Shown piece by piece: positions 16,348-23,587 of a stretch of 64,000 nt of DNA. The stretch is from Microbacterium sp. SLBN-146 (lineage in GTDB: Bacteria > Actinomycetota > Actinomycetes > Actinomycetales > Microbacteriaceae). How positions within the stretch are numbered: position 1 is the first letter of the stretch; every line of letters begins with the position of its first letter. The stretch lies in assembly GCF_006715145.1 (NCBI RefSeq), contig NZ_VFMR01000001.1:3410001-3474000 (forward strand). The letters run 5' to 3'. A program made the translations under genes and the position numbers. The notes below the pieces were generated by a model, which was not told where the DNA came from, did not search any database, and saw only the letters and a list, made by a program, of their open reading frames with translations.

Positions 16348-17211
16348 TCAGCGGGCCGGTGTCGCCGTTGTCGTCATGACGACCTCGATGCCACCCTCGA
16401 CAGCGGATGCCACGAGCTCGACGCCCACCGAACCGAGCTCTGCGAGCGACGCGACGTGCGTTCCGCCGCACGGGATCCGGGCCTCCGCGTCGGGCAGCGT
16501 GCAGACCCACGTCCTGCGGTCGGCGAGCGTGCCTCCGTCGCGGTCGATCCGCACGTCTCCCCCGGCGGCCACCCACTCCGCGAGGAGCGCGTCGATCTGC
16601 GACGAGAGGGCCGGCAGGTCATCGAGCGCCGCGGGATCGAACCCCTTGCGGCGGAGCGACTTGCCGATGCGGTAGACGTCGTGCGAGCCGTCGGGATGGA
16701 TCCGCGACTCTTGGATCGCGAGCGCGTCGAACGCCGGCATGCCGAGCGCATCCAGCGGCGCGTCCTTCTTCCAGGCGCCCGCGAGCGCGGCATCCAGAGC
16801 GAGCGACGCGAGGTGGCACGCGGTGTGGCCCCGCGAGAGGGCCGCACGGTAGGCGGCATCCGCTTCGACCGACACCTTCTCCCCCACCGACACCGATCCC
16901 TCGATGACGTGGGCGACGACGAAGGTCCAGCCTTCCGTGCCCGTCCGCACCGGCACGTCAGCCCCGAAGACGAACTCGCCGCCCTCACTCGCACCGACGA
17001 CGGCGTCGACGATCGGCACCTCGGTGCCGTCGGCGAGGCGCAGACTCCCGCGGTCGGCGGGCTGATCCGGCCAGGCCGTGTCCACGGGATGGAAGGCGGT
17101 CAGGTCGAGCACGACAGCCGACCGGGCATCGCCGAGAGGCGTCACCTGAAGCACCGTCCCCGTCGACGACGTCTCGCCGTCGGGGTACGTGACAACGGTT
17201 CCGGGGATCAC
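16348..17211 (-). CDS. Alanyl-tRNA editing protein (AlaX family)
   Basis: A 287-residue free-standing editing domain that deacylates mischarged Ser- or Gly-tRNA(Ala). The N-terminal beta-barrel part resembles the AlaRS linker domain, and the C-terminal part carries the zinc ligands: HTACH (H129, H133) and CGGTH (C248, H252), the HxxxH ... CxxxH set of the threonyl/alanyl SAD domain. The length fits the longer AlaX-M/L forms. The GTG start at 17211 overlaps the stop of the upstream SDR gene by four bases (GTGA), so translation is coupled. Zinc-site conservation suggests it is active. Confidence 0.85.
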   Translation of the reverse strand: MIPGTVVTYPDGETSSTGTVLQVTPLGDARSAVVLDLTAFHPVDTAWPDQPADRGSLRLADGTEVPIVDAVVGASEGGEFVFGADVPVRTGTEGWTFVVAHVIEGSVSVGEKVSVEADAAYRAALSRGHTACHLASLALDAALAGAWKKDAPLDALGMPAFDALAIQESRIHPDGSHDVYRIGKSLRRKGFDPAALDDLPALSSQIDALLAEWVAAGGDVRIDRDGGTLADRRTWVCTLPDAEARIPCGGTHVASLAELGSVGVELVASAVEGGIEVVMTTTATPAR

Positions 17212-17996
17212 GCGCCGACGTCCGAGCGCGGCCGGAGTTCACCGCGGGCAAGAAGGTGCTGCGCAGACTGGGCGACAGGGCGCATCGTGACGAGGTCGAG
17301 GTTGACGTGCCCCGGCGCGTTGAGCGCGTACGCGATGACGTCCGCGACGTCGTCGGCGGTCAGCGGGTTCTCGACGCCTTCGTAGACGCGGTCGGCCGCG
17401 GCCTGATCCCCGCCCAGGCGGTTCACGGTGAACTCGGGCGTGTAGACCATCCCCGGTGCCACCTCGATCACGCGGATCGGCTCGCCGTTCAGTTCGAGCC
17501 GCAGCGCGTGAGCGAGCATCGCTTCGCCGGCCTTCGCGGCGTTGTATCCCGCACCACCGGCGTAGGCGGTCTGCGCCGCGGTCGACGTCACGAAGAGCGT
17601 GTCGGCGTGGCCATCGGATGCCGCGGCATCCCGCAGGAGCGGAAGCACAGCCGCGACGAGCCGCTGCGTCGCGAGGACGTTGACCTCGAACATCCACTGC
17701 CAGTCGTCGGCGCGTCCGTCCTCGATGCGGTCGGCTCCGCGTGCACCGCCGGCGACGTTCACGACAGCATGCACAGGACCCGTCTCACTAAGCCAGGCGG
17801 CGAGCGCGTCCACGTCGGCCTGCCGCGTCAGATCCGCGGCGTAGGCCACGATGCCCGTCTCGAGCTCGAGCGCGGCGAGCCGCTCGGCCCGGCGTGCGAC
17901 GCCGACGACCTCCCAGCCGCTCGCCCGCAACGCTCGCGCGGCGGCCTCACCGATCCCCGAACTCGCACCCGTCACGACAGCTCGCCTGGTAACCAT
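17208..17996 (-). CDS. SDR family NAD(P)-dependent oxidoreductase (YdfG-like)
   Basis: A 262-residue classical short-chain dehydrogenase. The cofactor motif TGASSGIG is at residues 9-16, the NVAG motif near 80-83, and the catalytic S138, Y151 and K155 lie in STAAQTAYAGGAGYNAAK. The Arg after the second strand (VARRAERL) favours NADPH. The C-terminal segment resembles YdfG-type 3-hydroxy acid / serine dehydrogenases. It is the first gene of a three-gene operon with AlaX and NIPSNAP. ATG 17996 lies six bases after a TAGCGT -10 box, so the message is probably leaderless. Confidence 0.85.
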   Translation of the reverse strand: MVTRRAVVTGASSGIGEAAARALRASGWEVVGVARRAERLAALELETGIVAYAADLTRQADVDALAAWLSETGPVHAVVNVAGGARGADRIEDGRADDWQWMFEVNVLATQRLVAAVLPLLRDAAASDGHADTLFVTSTAAQTAYAGGAGYNAAKAGEAMLAHALRLELNGEPIRVIEVAPGMVYTPEFTVNRLGGDQAAADRVYEGVENPLTADDVADVIAYALNAPGHVNLDLVTMRPVAQSAQHLLARGELRPRSDVGA

Positions 17997-18002
17997 GTCT
18001 CC

Positions 18003-18008
18003 ACGCTA
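18003..18008 (-). promoter_or_regulatory. -10 box (TAGCGT) of the SDR-AlaX-NIPSNAP operon
   Basis: TAGCGT on the minus strand, six bases before ATG 17996. The palindrome at 18018-18027 lies in the -10/-35 spacer. Confidence 0.6.
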
Positions 18009-18017
18009 CCCGCCGAG

Positions 18018-18027
18018 GTTACGTAAC
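18018..18027. promoter_or_regulatory. Palindrome GTTACGTAAC, operator candidate
   Basis: A perfect 10-base palindrome between the divergent SDR operon and metY. It sits between the -10 and -35 positions of the SDR promoter, a natural repressor site. The cognate regulator is unknown. Confidence 0.45.
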
Positions 18028-18124
18028 ATTTCCCTCCCATTGTCGGGCGCGGCGCGGCATCCTACGCTCCTTGAAGACGCACGACCGATGGCCGGCCGAC
18101 ATGCGAGACAACAAGGAGCACACG

Positions 18125-19447
18125 ATGTCCGCACCCGAGAACTGGCGGTTCGAGACCAAGCAGATCCACTCGGGCGCCGCGCCCGACCCGGTCACCAAGG
18201 CTCGCGCGACCCCGATCTACCAGACGACGTCGTACGTCTTCGACAACGCCGACCACGCTGCGAACCTCTTCGCGCTCGCCGAGTTCGGCAACATCTACAC
18301 GCGCATCCAGAACCCGACGCAGGCGGTCGTGGAGGAGCGTCTCGCCGCGCTCGAGGGTGGCACGGGTGCCCTCCTCGTCGCGAGCGGCCAGGCCGCCGAG
18401 ACCTTCGCCGTGCTCAACATCGCCGAGGCGGGCGACCACATCGTGTCGTCGTCGTCGATCTACGGCGGCACCTACAACCTCTTCAAGTACACGCTCGCGA
18501 AGCTCGGCATCGAGACGACCTTCGTCGAGAACCAGGACGACCCCGAAGAGTGGCGCGCGGCTGTCCGCCCCAACACGAAGCTCTTCTTCGCCGAGACGAT
18601 CGGCAACCCGAAGATCAACGTCCTCGACATCCGCACGGTCGCCGACGTCGCTCACGAGTCGGGCGTGCCGCTCATCGTCGACAACACGATCGCGACCCCG
18701 TACCTGATCCGGCCCTTCGAGCACGGCGCCGACATCGTCATCCACTCCGCCACGAAGTTCCTCGGCGGCCACGGCACCGTCATCGGCGGCGTCATCGTCG
18801 ACGGCGGCACGTTCGCGTGGTCCGAGAACGTCGACCGTTTCCCCGGTCTGACGCTTCCCGACCCGTCCTACCACGGCGCTTCGTACACGGCCGCGGTCGG
18901 CGACGGCCTCGCCTACATCATCAAGGCACGCGTGCAGCTGCTGCGTGACCTCGGCGCCGCCATCGCTCCGCAGAGCGCATGGCTCCTCATCCAGGGCATC
19001 GAGACCCTGTCGCTGCGCATCGAGCGTCACGTGCAGAACGCGCAGGAGATCGCCGAGTGGCTCGAGAACCATGACGACGTGGCATCCGTCAACTACTCGG
19101 GACTCCCCACCTCGCCCTGGTACGCCGCAGCGAACCAGTACGCCCCGAAGGGCGTCGGCGCGGTCCTGTCGTTCGAGCTGAAGGGCGGCGTCGCGGCCGG
19201 CCGCGAGTTCGTCAACTCGCTGACGCTCTTCAGCCACCTCGCGAACATCGGAGACGTGCGCTCGCTCGTCATCCACCCCGCATCGACGACCCACTCGCAG
19301 CTGACCCCCGAGCAGCAGCTCACGTCGGGTGTCACGCCGGGGCTCGTGCGACTGTCCGTAGGTCTCGAGAACATCGACGATCTCAAAGCGGATCTCGAGC
19401 AGGCGCTCGGGGCCGCACGTCGCGTGTCGGAAGCGGCTCGCGCGTAA
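18125..19447 (+). CDS. metY: O-acetylhomoserine sulfhydrylase (O-acetylhomoserine aminocarboxypropyltransferase)
   Basis: A 440-residue PLP enzyme of the Cys/Met metabolism family. It makes homocysteine from O-acetylhomoserine and sulfide. The PLP lysine is K211 in HSATKFLGGHG. The N-terminal FETKQIHSGAAPDP and the long C-terminal domain are typical of MetY rather than MetB. The start ATG 18125 has AAGGAG at the right distance. The acetylating enzyme metX lies 4.1 kb downstream, so both steps of direct sulfhydrylation are in this window. No SAM riboswitch fold is visible in the leader, and a strong terminator follows. Confidence 0.95.
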   Translation: MSAPENWRFETKQIHSGAAPDPVTKARATPIYQTTSYVFDNADHAANLFALAEFGNIYTRIQNPTQAVVEERLAALEGGTGALLVASGQAAETFAVLNIAEAGDHIVSSSSIYGGTYNLFKYTLAKLGIETTFVENQDDPEEWRAAVRPNTKLFFAETIGNPKINVLDIRTVADVAHESGVPLIVDNTIATPYLIRPFEHGADIVIHSATKFLGGHGTVIGGVIVDGGTFAWSENVDRFPGLTLPDPSYHGASYTAAVGDGLAYIIKARVQLLRDLGAAIAPQSAWLLIQGIETLSLRIERHVQNAQEIAEWLENHDDVASVNYSGLPTSPWYAAANQYAPKGVGAVLSFELKGGVAAGREFVNSLTLFSHLANIGDVRSLVIHPASTTHSQLTPEQQLTSGVTPGLVRLSVGLENIDDLKADLEQALGAARRVSEAARA

Positions 19448-19473
19448 CAACACCCGTGCAAGGGATGTGAGTC

Positions 19474-19502
19474 ATGCCCCGGCCCCACAAAGGCCGGGGC
19501 AT
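19474..19502. terminator. Terminator after metY
   Basis: A perfect 11-base stem: ATGCCCCGGCC (19474-19484) pairs with GGCCGGGGCAT (19492-19502) around a seven-base loop. It lies between two convergent genes and probably serves both. Confidence 0.85.
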
Positions 19503-19508
19503 GTCACG

Positions 19509-19730
19509 TCAGTCGCCGAGATCCTCGGCGAGCTCGGCGGCCGTGAGATGGTCGCCGGGGCTCGGGGCGTGGAACGGTGGCGGCGGGGCGTCGTGATCGA
19601 TCACGAGCGGGGCCTCTCCGTCAATCGGACGGTCGAAGACCACGTCGGTGTCATGATCGATGTCTCGCGCGGTGGGCGGCGGCTCAGACGCGGGTTCATG
19701 GGCGGGCATGAAGGGCTCGACTGTCGACAT
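19509..19730 (-). CDS. Small acidic proline-rich protein, hypothetical
   Basis: A 73-residue acidic protein (MSTVEPFMPAHEP...) with a run of prolines (DAPPPPFHAP) and a C-terminal helix (LTAAELAEDLGD). No family is recognised and it is probably disordered. Three in-frame ATGs (19739, 19736 and 19730) are available; 19730 is chosen for AATGAT seven bases upstream. It ends within a few bases of the metY terminator. Confidence 0.45.
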   Translation of the reverse strand: MSTVEPFMPAHEPASEPPPTARDIDHDTDVVFDRPIDGEAPLVIDHDAPPPPFHAPSPGDHLTAAELAEDLGD

Positions 19731-19782
19731 GACGCGCATCATTCCACATCCGGATGACGGCGCGACGGACGGATGCCGCGCA

Positions 19783-20730
19783 TCAGGCCGCCGCACCTGC
19801 CCACCTCAGCACGCGGAGGGCCCGCAGGGTCACCCAACGGCTCGGAAACCCTTCGTGCTCGCCCTGCATCCCGAAGAGCGTCGCACCCTCGTGCGCGAGC
19901 TCGAGCGGGAACAGGCCGTTCGGCAACTGCTTCGAGCGGAGCATCTCGATCGCTTCCGCGCAGCGATCGTCACCGGCGGGTCGCGCAAGCCGGAAGTAGT
20001 CCAGGGCGCGCAGCACGTCGTAGTACCACCGCACGGGCGACGACAGCATCGTGAAGCGCGGATCGACGAGGGTGCCATCCGACTTGCGACGCAGGAGGGC
20101 GCGGTCCAGCAGGTACTCCTCTCCGCGATGCCGCGCGGCCTCGGTCGCCCCCGTGCCGCCCGTTGCCGCCTCCCACGCTCGCAGCCCTTCGAGGGCGCAG
20201 ATCGTGGGGTGGAACGACGACGGGCTCGTGCCGTCTTCGTCCCAGCAGTTCCAGCCGCCGTCAGGCAGTTGAGTCCGCAGGAGCGTGTCGGCGATGCGGT
20301 GCCCCTCCTGTCCGAAGTACGCCGCCGACGACAGTGCAACCCCGTTGATGCACGGTTCGACCTCGCCATCGAAGTACCGCTCGCCATCGTGCTCCCAGCG
20401 GACGTTGTCCCGCACGAGCGCGATCGCGTGATGCACCGCATGGTCGTGCGGGTCGACGCCGAACTCGACGAGCGACTGCACGCTGAAGTGCGTCGCGGTC
20501 CAGGCGTCGAAGAACGGACGGTCGGGGTGCGCCCATCCGGGCCGATACGTCCCGCCATCCCACCGCCCGTCCGCCGCTTGGAGCGCGAGCAGTTGTGCTC
20601 CCCACCCCTCGCGAGCGACGCGGGCGCGCTCGGCGAGCACCTCGGCCTCACCGGCATCCGTCAGGTCTCGAAGGACCTGCCACCGGATCGCGGGATCGCC
20701 CTGCAGCAGATAGTCGATGACCTCGTCCAT
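19783..20730 (-). CDS. Prenyltransferase / squalene-cyclase-like alpha-barrel protein
   Basis: A 315-residue protein made of repeated helical units of the terpenoid cyclase / prenyltransferase barrel. QW-like elements recur: LLALQAADGRWDGG, LLRTQLPDGGWNCW and LRSKQLPNGLFPLE. The DxDD motif of real squalene-hopene cyclases is absent and the length is about half, so it is a relative of unknown activity rather than a triterpene cyclase. ATG 20730 is preferred because TAGCAT lies seven bases upstream. It is divergent from the DUF2332 gene, with 48 bases between the starts. Confidence 0.7.
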   Translation of the reverse strand: MDEVIDYLLQGDPAIRWQVLRDLTDAGEAEVLAERARVAREGWGAQLLALQAADGRWDGGTYRPGWAHPDRPFFDAWTATHFSVQSLVEFGVDPHDHAVHHAIALVRDNVRWEHDGERYFDGEVEPCINGVALSSAAYFGQEGHRIADTLLRTQLPDGGWNCWDEDGTSPSSFHPTICALEGLRAWEAATGGTGATEAARHRGEEYLLDRALLRRKSDGTLVDPRFTMLSSPVRWYYDVLRALDYFRLARPAGDDRCAEAIEMLRSKQLPNGLFPLELAHEGATLFGMQGEHEGFPSRWVTLRALRVLRWAGAAA

Positions 20731-20766
20731 GCCACGCATGCTAGACCGGCCCGGCGACATGCGCCC

Positions 20767-20772
20767 TAGGGT
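20767..20772 (+). promoter_or_regulatory. -10 box (TAGGGT) of a leaderless promoter
   Basis: TAGGGT, six bases, then ATG 20779. The divergent gene uses TAGCAT on the other strand within the same 48 bases, so the two promoters must overlap. Confidence 0.6.
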
Positions 20773-20778
20773 GGCCTC

Positions 20779-21786
20779 ATGATTGAGGCCATCGCCGCGT
20801 ACTACGACGACTTCGGCCGTCGCTGGGCGCACGGCACGTCGCCGCTCTACGAGGAGTGGGCGCTCGGCATCGCCCGAGACGAACGGATGCTCGCGCGGAT
20901 CGCCCCGCTCGAACCGCGCCTCCGCCAGGCGAACCTCCTCTTCGCGGCTGCCCGATGGGCGGGCTGCCCTCTTGCTCCGTATCCCGAGTGGTCGGCGTGG
21001 GTGACCGCGCATTGGGATGACGTGATGACCGTGGCATCTGCGCGAGCGACGCAGACGAATGAGCCGGGTCGCTGTGCGACGCTCCTGCCAGTACTGTCGC
21101 GGATCGATGGCCCGGTCGCGCTCCTCGAGGTCGGCGCCGCCGCGGGATTGTGCCTGCTGCCCGATCGATACAGCGTCGTGTACGAGGGGCCGTCAGGTGC
21201 CGTGCGGCTCGATCCCGTTGCGGGTCCTCCCCCGTTCGTTCTCGAGTGCCGCATCGACGACGAGGCGCTGATCCCGGATCGGATGCCGGAGATCGTGTGG
21301 CGTCGCGGCATCGACCTGCGGCCCATCGACCCGTCCGATCCCGACGCCGTCGAGTGGCTCGCGACGCTCATCTGGCCGGGGCCGCACCACGACTCCCGCG
21401 TCGCCCGGCTTCGCGGGGCCGCGGCCGTTGCGGCATCCGATCCCCCGCGGATCGAGCGCGGAGATCTGCTCGAGCGCCTTGCCGAGGTGGCCCGCGAGTC
21501 GCCGCCTGACGCGACCCTCGTCGTGTACCACAGCGCCGTTCTGCTGTATCTGTCGCAGCCGGACCGCGAGCGCTTCGCCGACCTCGTGCGGGGTCTCGGT
21601 GCGGCGATCGGTCGGCGCGTGAGGTGGCTCTCGAACGAGACAACGGGAACCTTCGCCTCCGTCGATGCCCAACTGCCGGCGGAGGCGGCGACGGACCACC
21701 GGTTCGTGCAGACGGTCGACGGCCGGGTCGTCGCTCTCGCCGGCCAGCACGGCGCTACGTACGAGACGCGCGGGCTCGGGGCCTGA
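20779..21786 (+). CDS. DUF2332 domain-containing protein
   Basis: A 335-residue protein of the actinobacterial/proteobacterial DUF2332 family. The family pattern is clear: AAYYDDFGRRWAHGTSPLYEEWALGIA at the N-terminus, EVGAAAGLCLLPDRY (about 114-128), and LVVYHSAVLLYLSQPDRERF. The EVGAAAG strand-loop resembles a methyltransferase SAM loop, but no activity is established. The start is fixed by the leaderless promoter. It is followed by GGGGCG-rich repeats. Confidence 0.8.
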   Translation: MIEAIAAYYDDFGRRWAHGTSPLYEEWALGIARDERMLARIAPLEPRLRQANLLFAAARWAGCPLAPYPEWSAWVTAHWDDVMTVASARATQTNEPGRCATLLPVLSRIDGPVALLEVGAAAGLCLLPDRYSVVYEGPSGAVRLDPVAGPPPFVLECRIDDEALIPDRMPEIVWRRGIDLRPIDPSDPDAVEWLATLIWPGPHHDSRVARLRGAAAVAASDPPRIERGDLLERLAEVARESPPDATLVVYHSAVLLYLSQPDRERFADLVRGLGAAIGRRVRWLSNETTGTFASVDAQLPAEAATDHRFVQTVDGRVVALAGQHGATYETRGLGA

Positions 21787-21799
21787 CCCGCCGCGGTAC

Positions 21800-22110
21800 G
21801 TTCCGGGGCGGCATCCGTCGACCGGGGCGGCATCCGGGTGGCACGGATCGCGGCTCGGTACCACCCCGGGGCGCGCTCCCTCACCCCGGGGCGCGCGATC
21901 AGCGCCCCGGAACCGCAAACCGCGCCCCAAGGCAGCGAAACCACAGCGGCTCCCGATCGGGGCGCAATCCGTCACCCCGGGGCGCAAATCGTCCGCCGGC
22001 CACCACCCCGGGGCGCATTCCACCGCCCCGGGGCGCGAAATCAGCGCCCCGGGGCAGCAACCCGCGCCCCAACCCAGCGAAAGCGTGCCGCGAGCCGCCC
22101 CGAGAACGCG
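21800..22110. repeat. GGGGCG/CGCCCC hairpin repeat patch A
   Basis: This intergenic stretch consists of short, imperfect units built on GGGGCGC and its complement GCGCCCC. CACCCCGGGGCGC recurs at about 21861, 21882, 21973 and 22003. A longer unit of about 60 bases (21882-21943 and 22022-22083) shares CCCCGGGGCGCG, ATCAGCGCCCCGG, CCGCGCCCCAA and CAGCGAAA in order. Each GGGGCGC...GCGCCCC can fold as a hairpin. No gene is visible. A related patch lies at 23127-23520. Confidence 0.75.
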
Positions 22111-22164
22111 CCGCGAGTCGCTGAGACCACGCCCGAAGACGCAGGGCCCGCGAGGCGCACCTGC

Positions 22165-23070
22165 TCAGGCGGCCTTGCCCCAGCCGCAGGTCATCGGCTT
22201 GACGTCGAGCTCAGCCGAAGACGCCCCGATGAACACCACGAAAGCCCAGCCCTCGACCGGAACCCCGATCGCCGCGAGCAGCGGTGCCGGGTCGCTCACG
22301 GGCGGGAAGACCCCGGCGGGCGACGACGCGTCGTTCACGACGACACTGCCTTCGCGCGGGAACGCGAGAAGCTCGACGGTGGATGCTTCGGTGTCCCACC
22401 AGCTGGTCCCGGGGCAGATTCCGCCCCATGCAGACTCCGGAGCCGTCTGAATCGGAAGCGCGAGCGGATCTCCCGCATCTCCGTCGATCATGATGACCCG
22501 GCTCTCCCTGCCGGAGCCCGGGTCGGAGCAGGCCAGCCCGTCGTCCACGAGCGGGATACGCAGGACCACATCCACCGCGAACCCACCGCCGGGCGCTGCG
22601 CCGGTCGACTCGACACCATCGCCGCATCGGGCCGCGCGGGCAACGGGCACGGCGACCTGCGCTGCACCTCCGTCACCATCCGCGAGGAAGACGTACCAGA
22701 GTGACTCCCAGCCGTTTCCGTCGAGGCGTTCGATCGCGACGAGCGCGTCGTCGATGCCGTCGCCGTTCGCGTCGGCGTAGACCGGCTCCTTCATCGTGTA
22801 GCTACCGAGGTCGTCGCTGCCCGTCCCCGCTTCGAGCGCGACAACGACCGGCGCCGAGAATCCCCCACTCGAGAACATCACGTCGCCCGTCGCGAGATCG
22901 ATCTCCCGAATGTCGATGGGCGTGGGCGTGGGACTCGGCGTGGGTGTCGGGCTTTCGGCATCCGCTGTGGATGCCGCAGGTGTCGCGCTCCCGGCGCAAC
23001 CCGTCAGCGCGACGGCGACGAGCGCGGAGACGGCGACCAGATGGAGCGATGAGCGTATGCGGCGTGACAT
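22165..23070 (-). CDS. Lipoprotein, hypothetical
   Basis: A 301-residue exported lipoprotein. The signal peptide ends in a lipobox VALTGC with the Cys near residue 25, then an Ala/Thr/Pro linker (SPTPTPSPTPTP). The domain shows a calcium-like loop, YADANGDGIDDALVAIE (about 98-114), as in FG-GAP/EF-hand-like repeats. Several Cys are spread through the mature part. ATG 23070 follows AGGAGAG. It is isolated between two patches of GGGGCG repeats; no family is recognised. Confidence 0.7.
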   Translation of the reverse strand: MSRRIRSSLHLVAVSALVAVALTGCAGSATPAASTADAESPTPTPSPTPTPIDIREIDLATGDVMFSSGGFSAPVVVALEAGTGSDDLGSYTMKEPVYADANGDGIDDALVAIERLDGNGWESLWYVFLADGDGGAAQVAVPVARAARCGDGVESTGAAPGGGFAVDVVLRIPLVDDGLACSDPGSGRESRVIMIDGDAGDPLALPIQTAPESAWGGICPGTSWWDTEASTVELLAFPREGSVVVNDASSPAGVFPPVSDPAPLLAAIGVPVEGWAFVVFIGASSAELDVKPMTCGWGKAA

Positions 23071-23126
23071 GGACTCTCCTCGTCTTGACCCGGAGTCGTC
23101 GATCGTCGCCGACGCGTCCGGCGTTC

Positions 23127-23520
23127 GGGGCGCGGTCCGTAGCGCTGGGGCGTGCAATCCGAGCCCCAGCCGAGCGAATCACGCCCCGTGCTTCCCCAGG
23201 AAGGCCGCGTCCTCAGATGCCCGCGGCCACTCCGCCACTCTTGCGCACGTGGCTCGCCCCTGTCTAGCGCCGAGCCCGCGGCATCCGGTGCAACCTGGAC
23301 TCTGCGAGGCGGGCACGGCTTTGGGGCGCCATCCGTCGCCACGGGGCGCACAATCCACGCCCCACCCGAACGAAACCCGCCCCACCCACCTCCCACCACC
23401 CGCCCGCTCCCCCGGGGCACCATCCGTCCCGACGGGGCGCACAATCCACGCCCCACCCGAACGAAACCCGCCCCACCCGAACGCGCCACGCCCCACCCGC
23501 ACGAAACCCGCCCCACCCCC
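23127..23520. repeat. GGGGCG/CGCCCC hairpin repeat patch B
   Basis: A second patch of the same style as at 21.8-22.1 kb. Two 47-base copies, at 23341-23387 and 23432-23478, look identical. Each contains GGGGCGCACAATCCACGCCCC-type hairpin arms (split here as GGGGCG and CGCCCC around nine bases), then CGAACGAAACCCGCCCC. Each copy is preceded by GGGGCRCCATCCGTC. A diverged copy is at about 23136-23190. Shared words with patch A are AATC between the arms and CGAA after them. No gene is supported here. Confidence 0.8.
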
Positions 23521-23587
23521 GTAACACGCGCGAACGGAGCCCCGCAGCGACGTAGCCTGGAAGCTCCCGCGAAAGGCAGCTGTACGC

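Noticed and set aside
18028..18124. SAM riboswitch upstream of metY
   Set aside because: The leader is under 100 bases and shows no SAM-I/II/IV-type helices or conserved core.
21800..23520. Repeats considered as a CRISPR array
   Set aside because: Units vary in length and sequence, spacers are not of constant size, and no cas genes are nearby. They behave as hairpin-type interspersed repeats.
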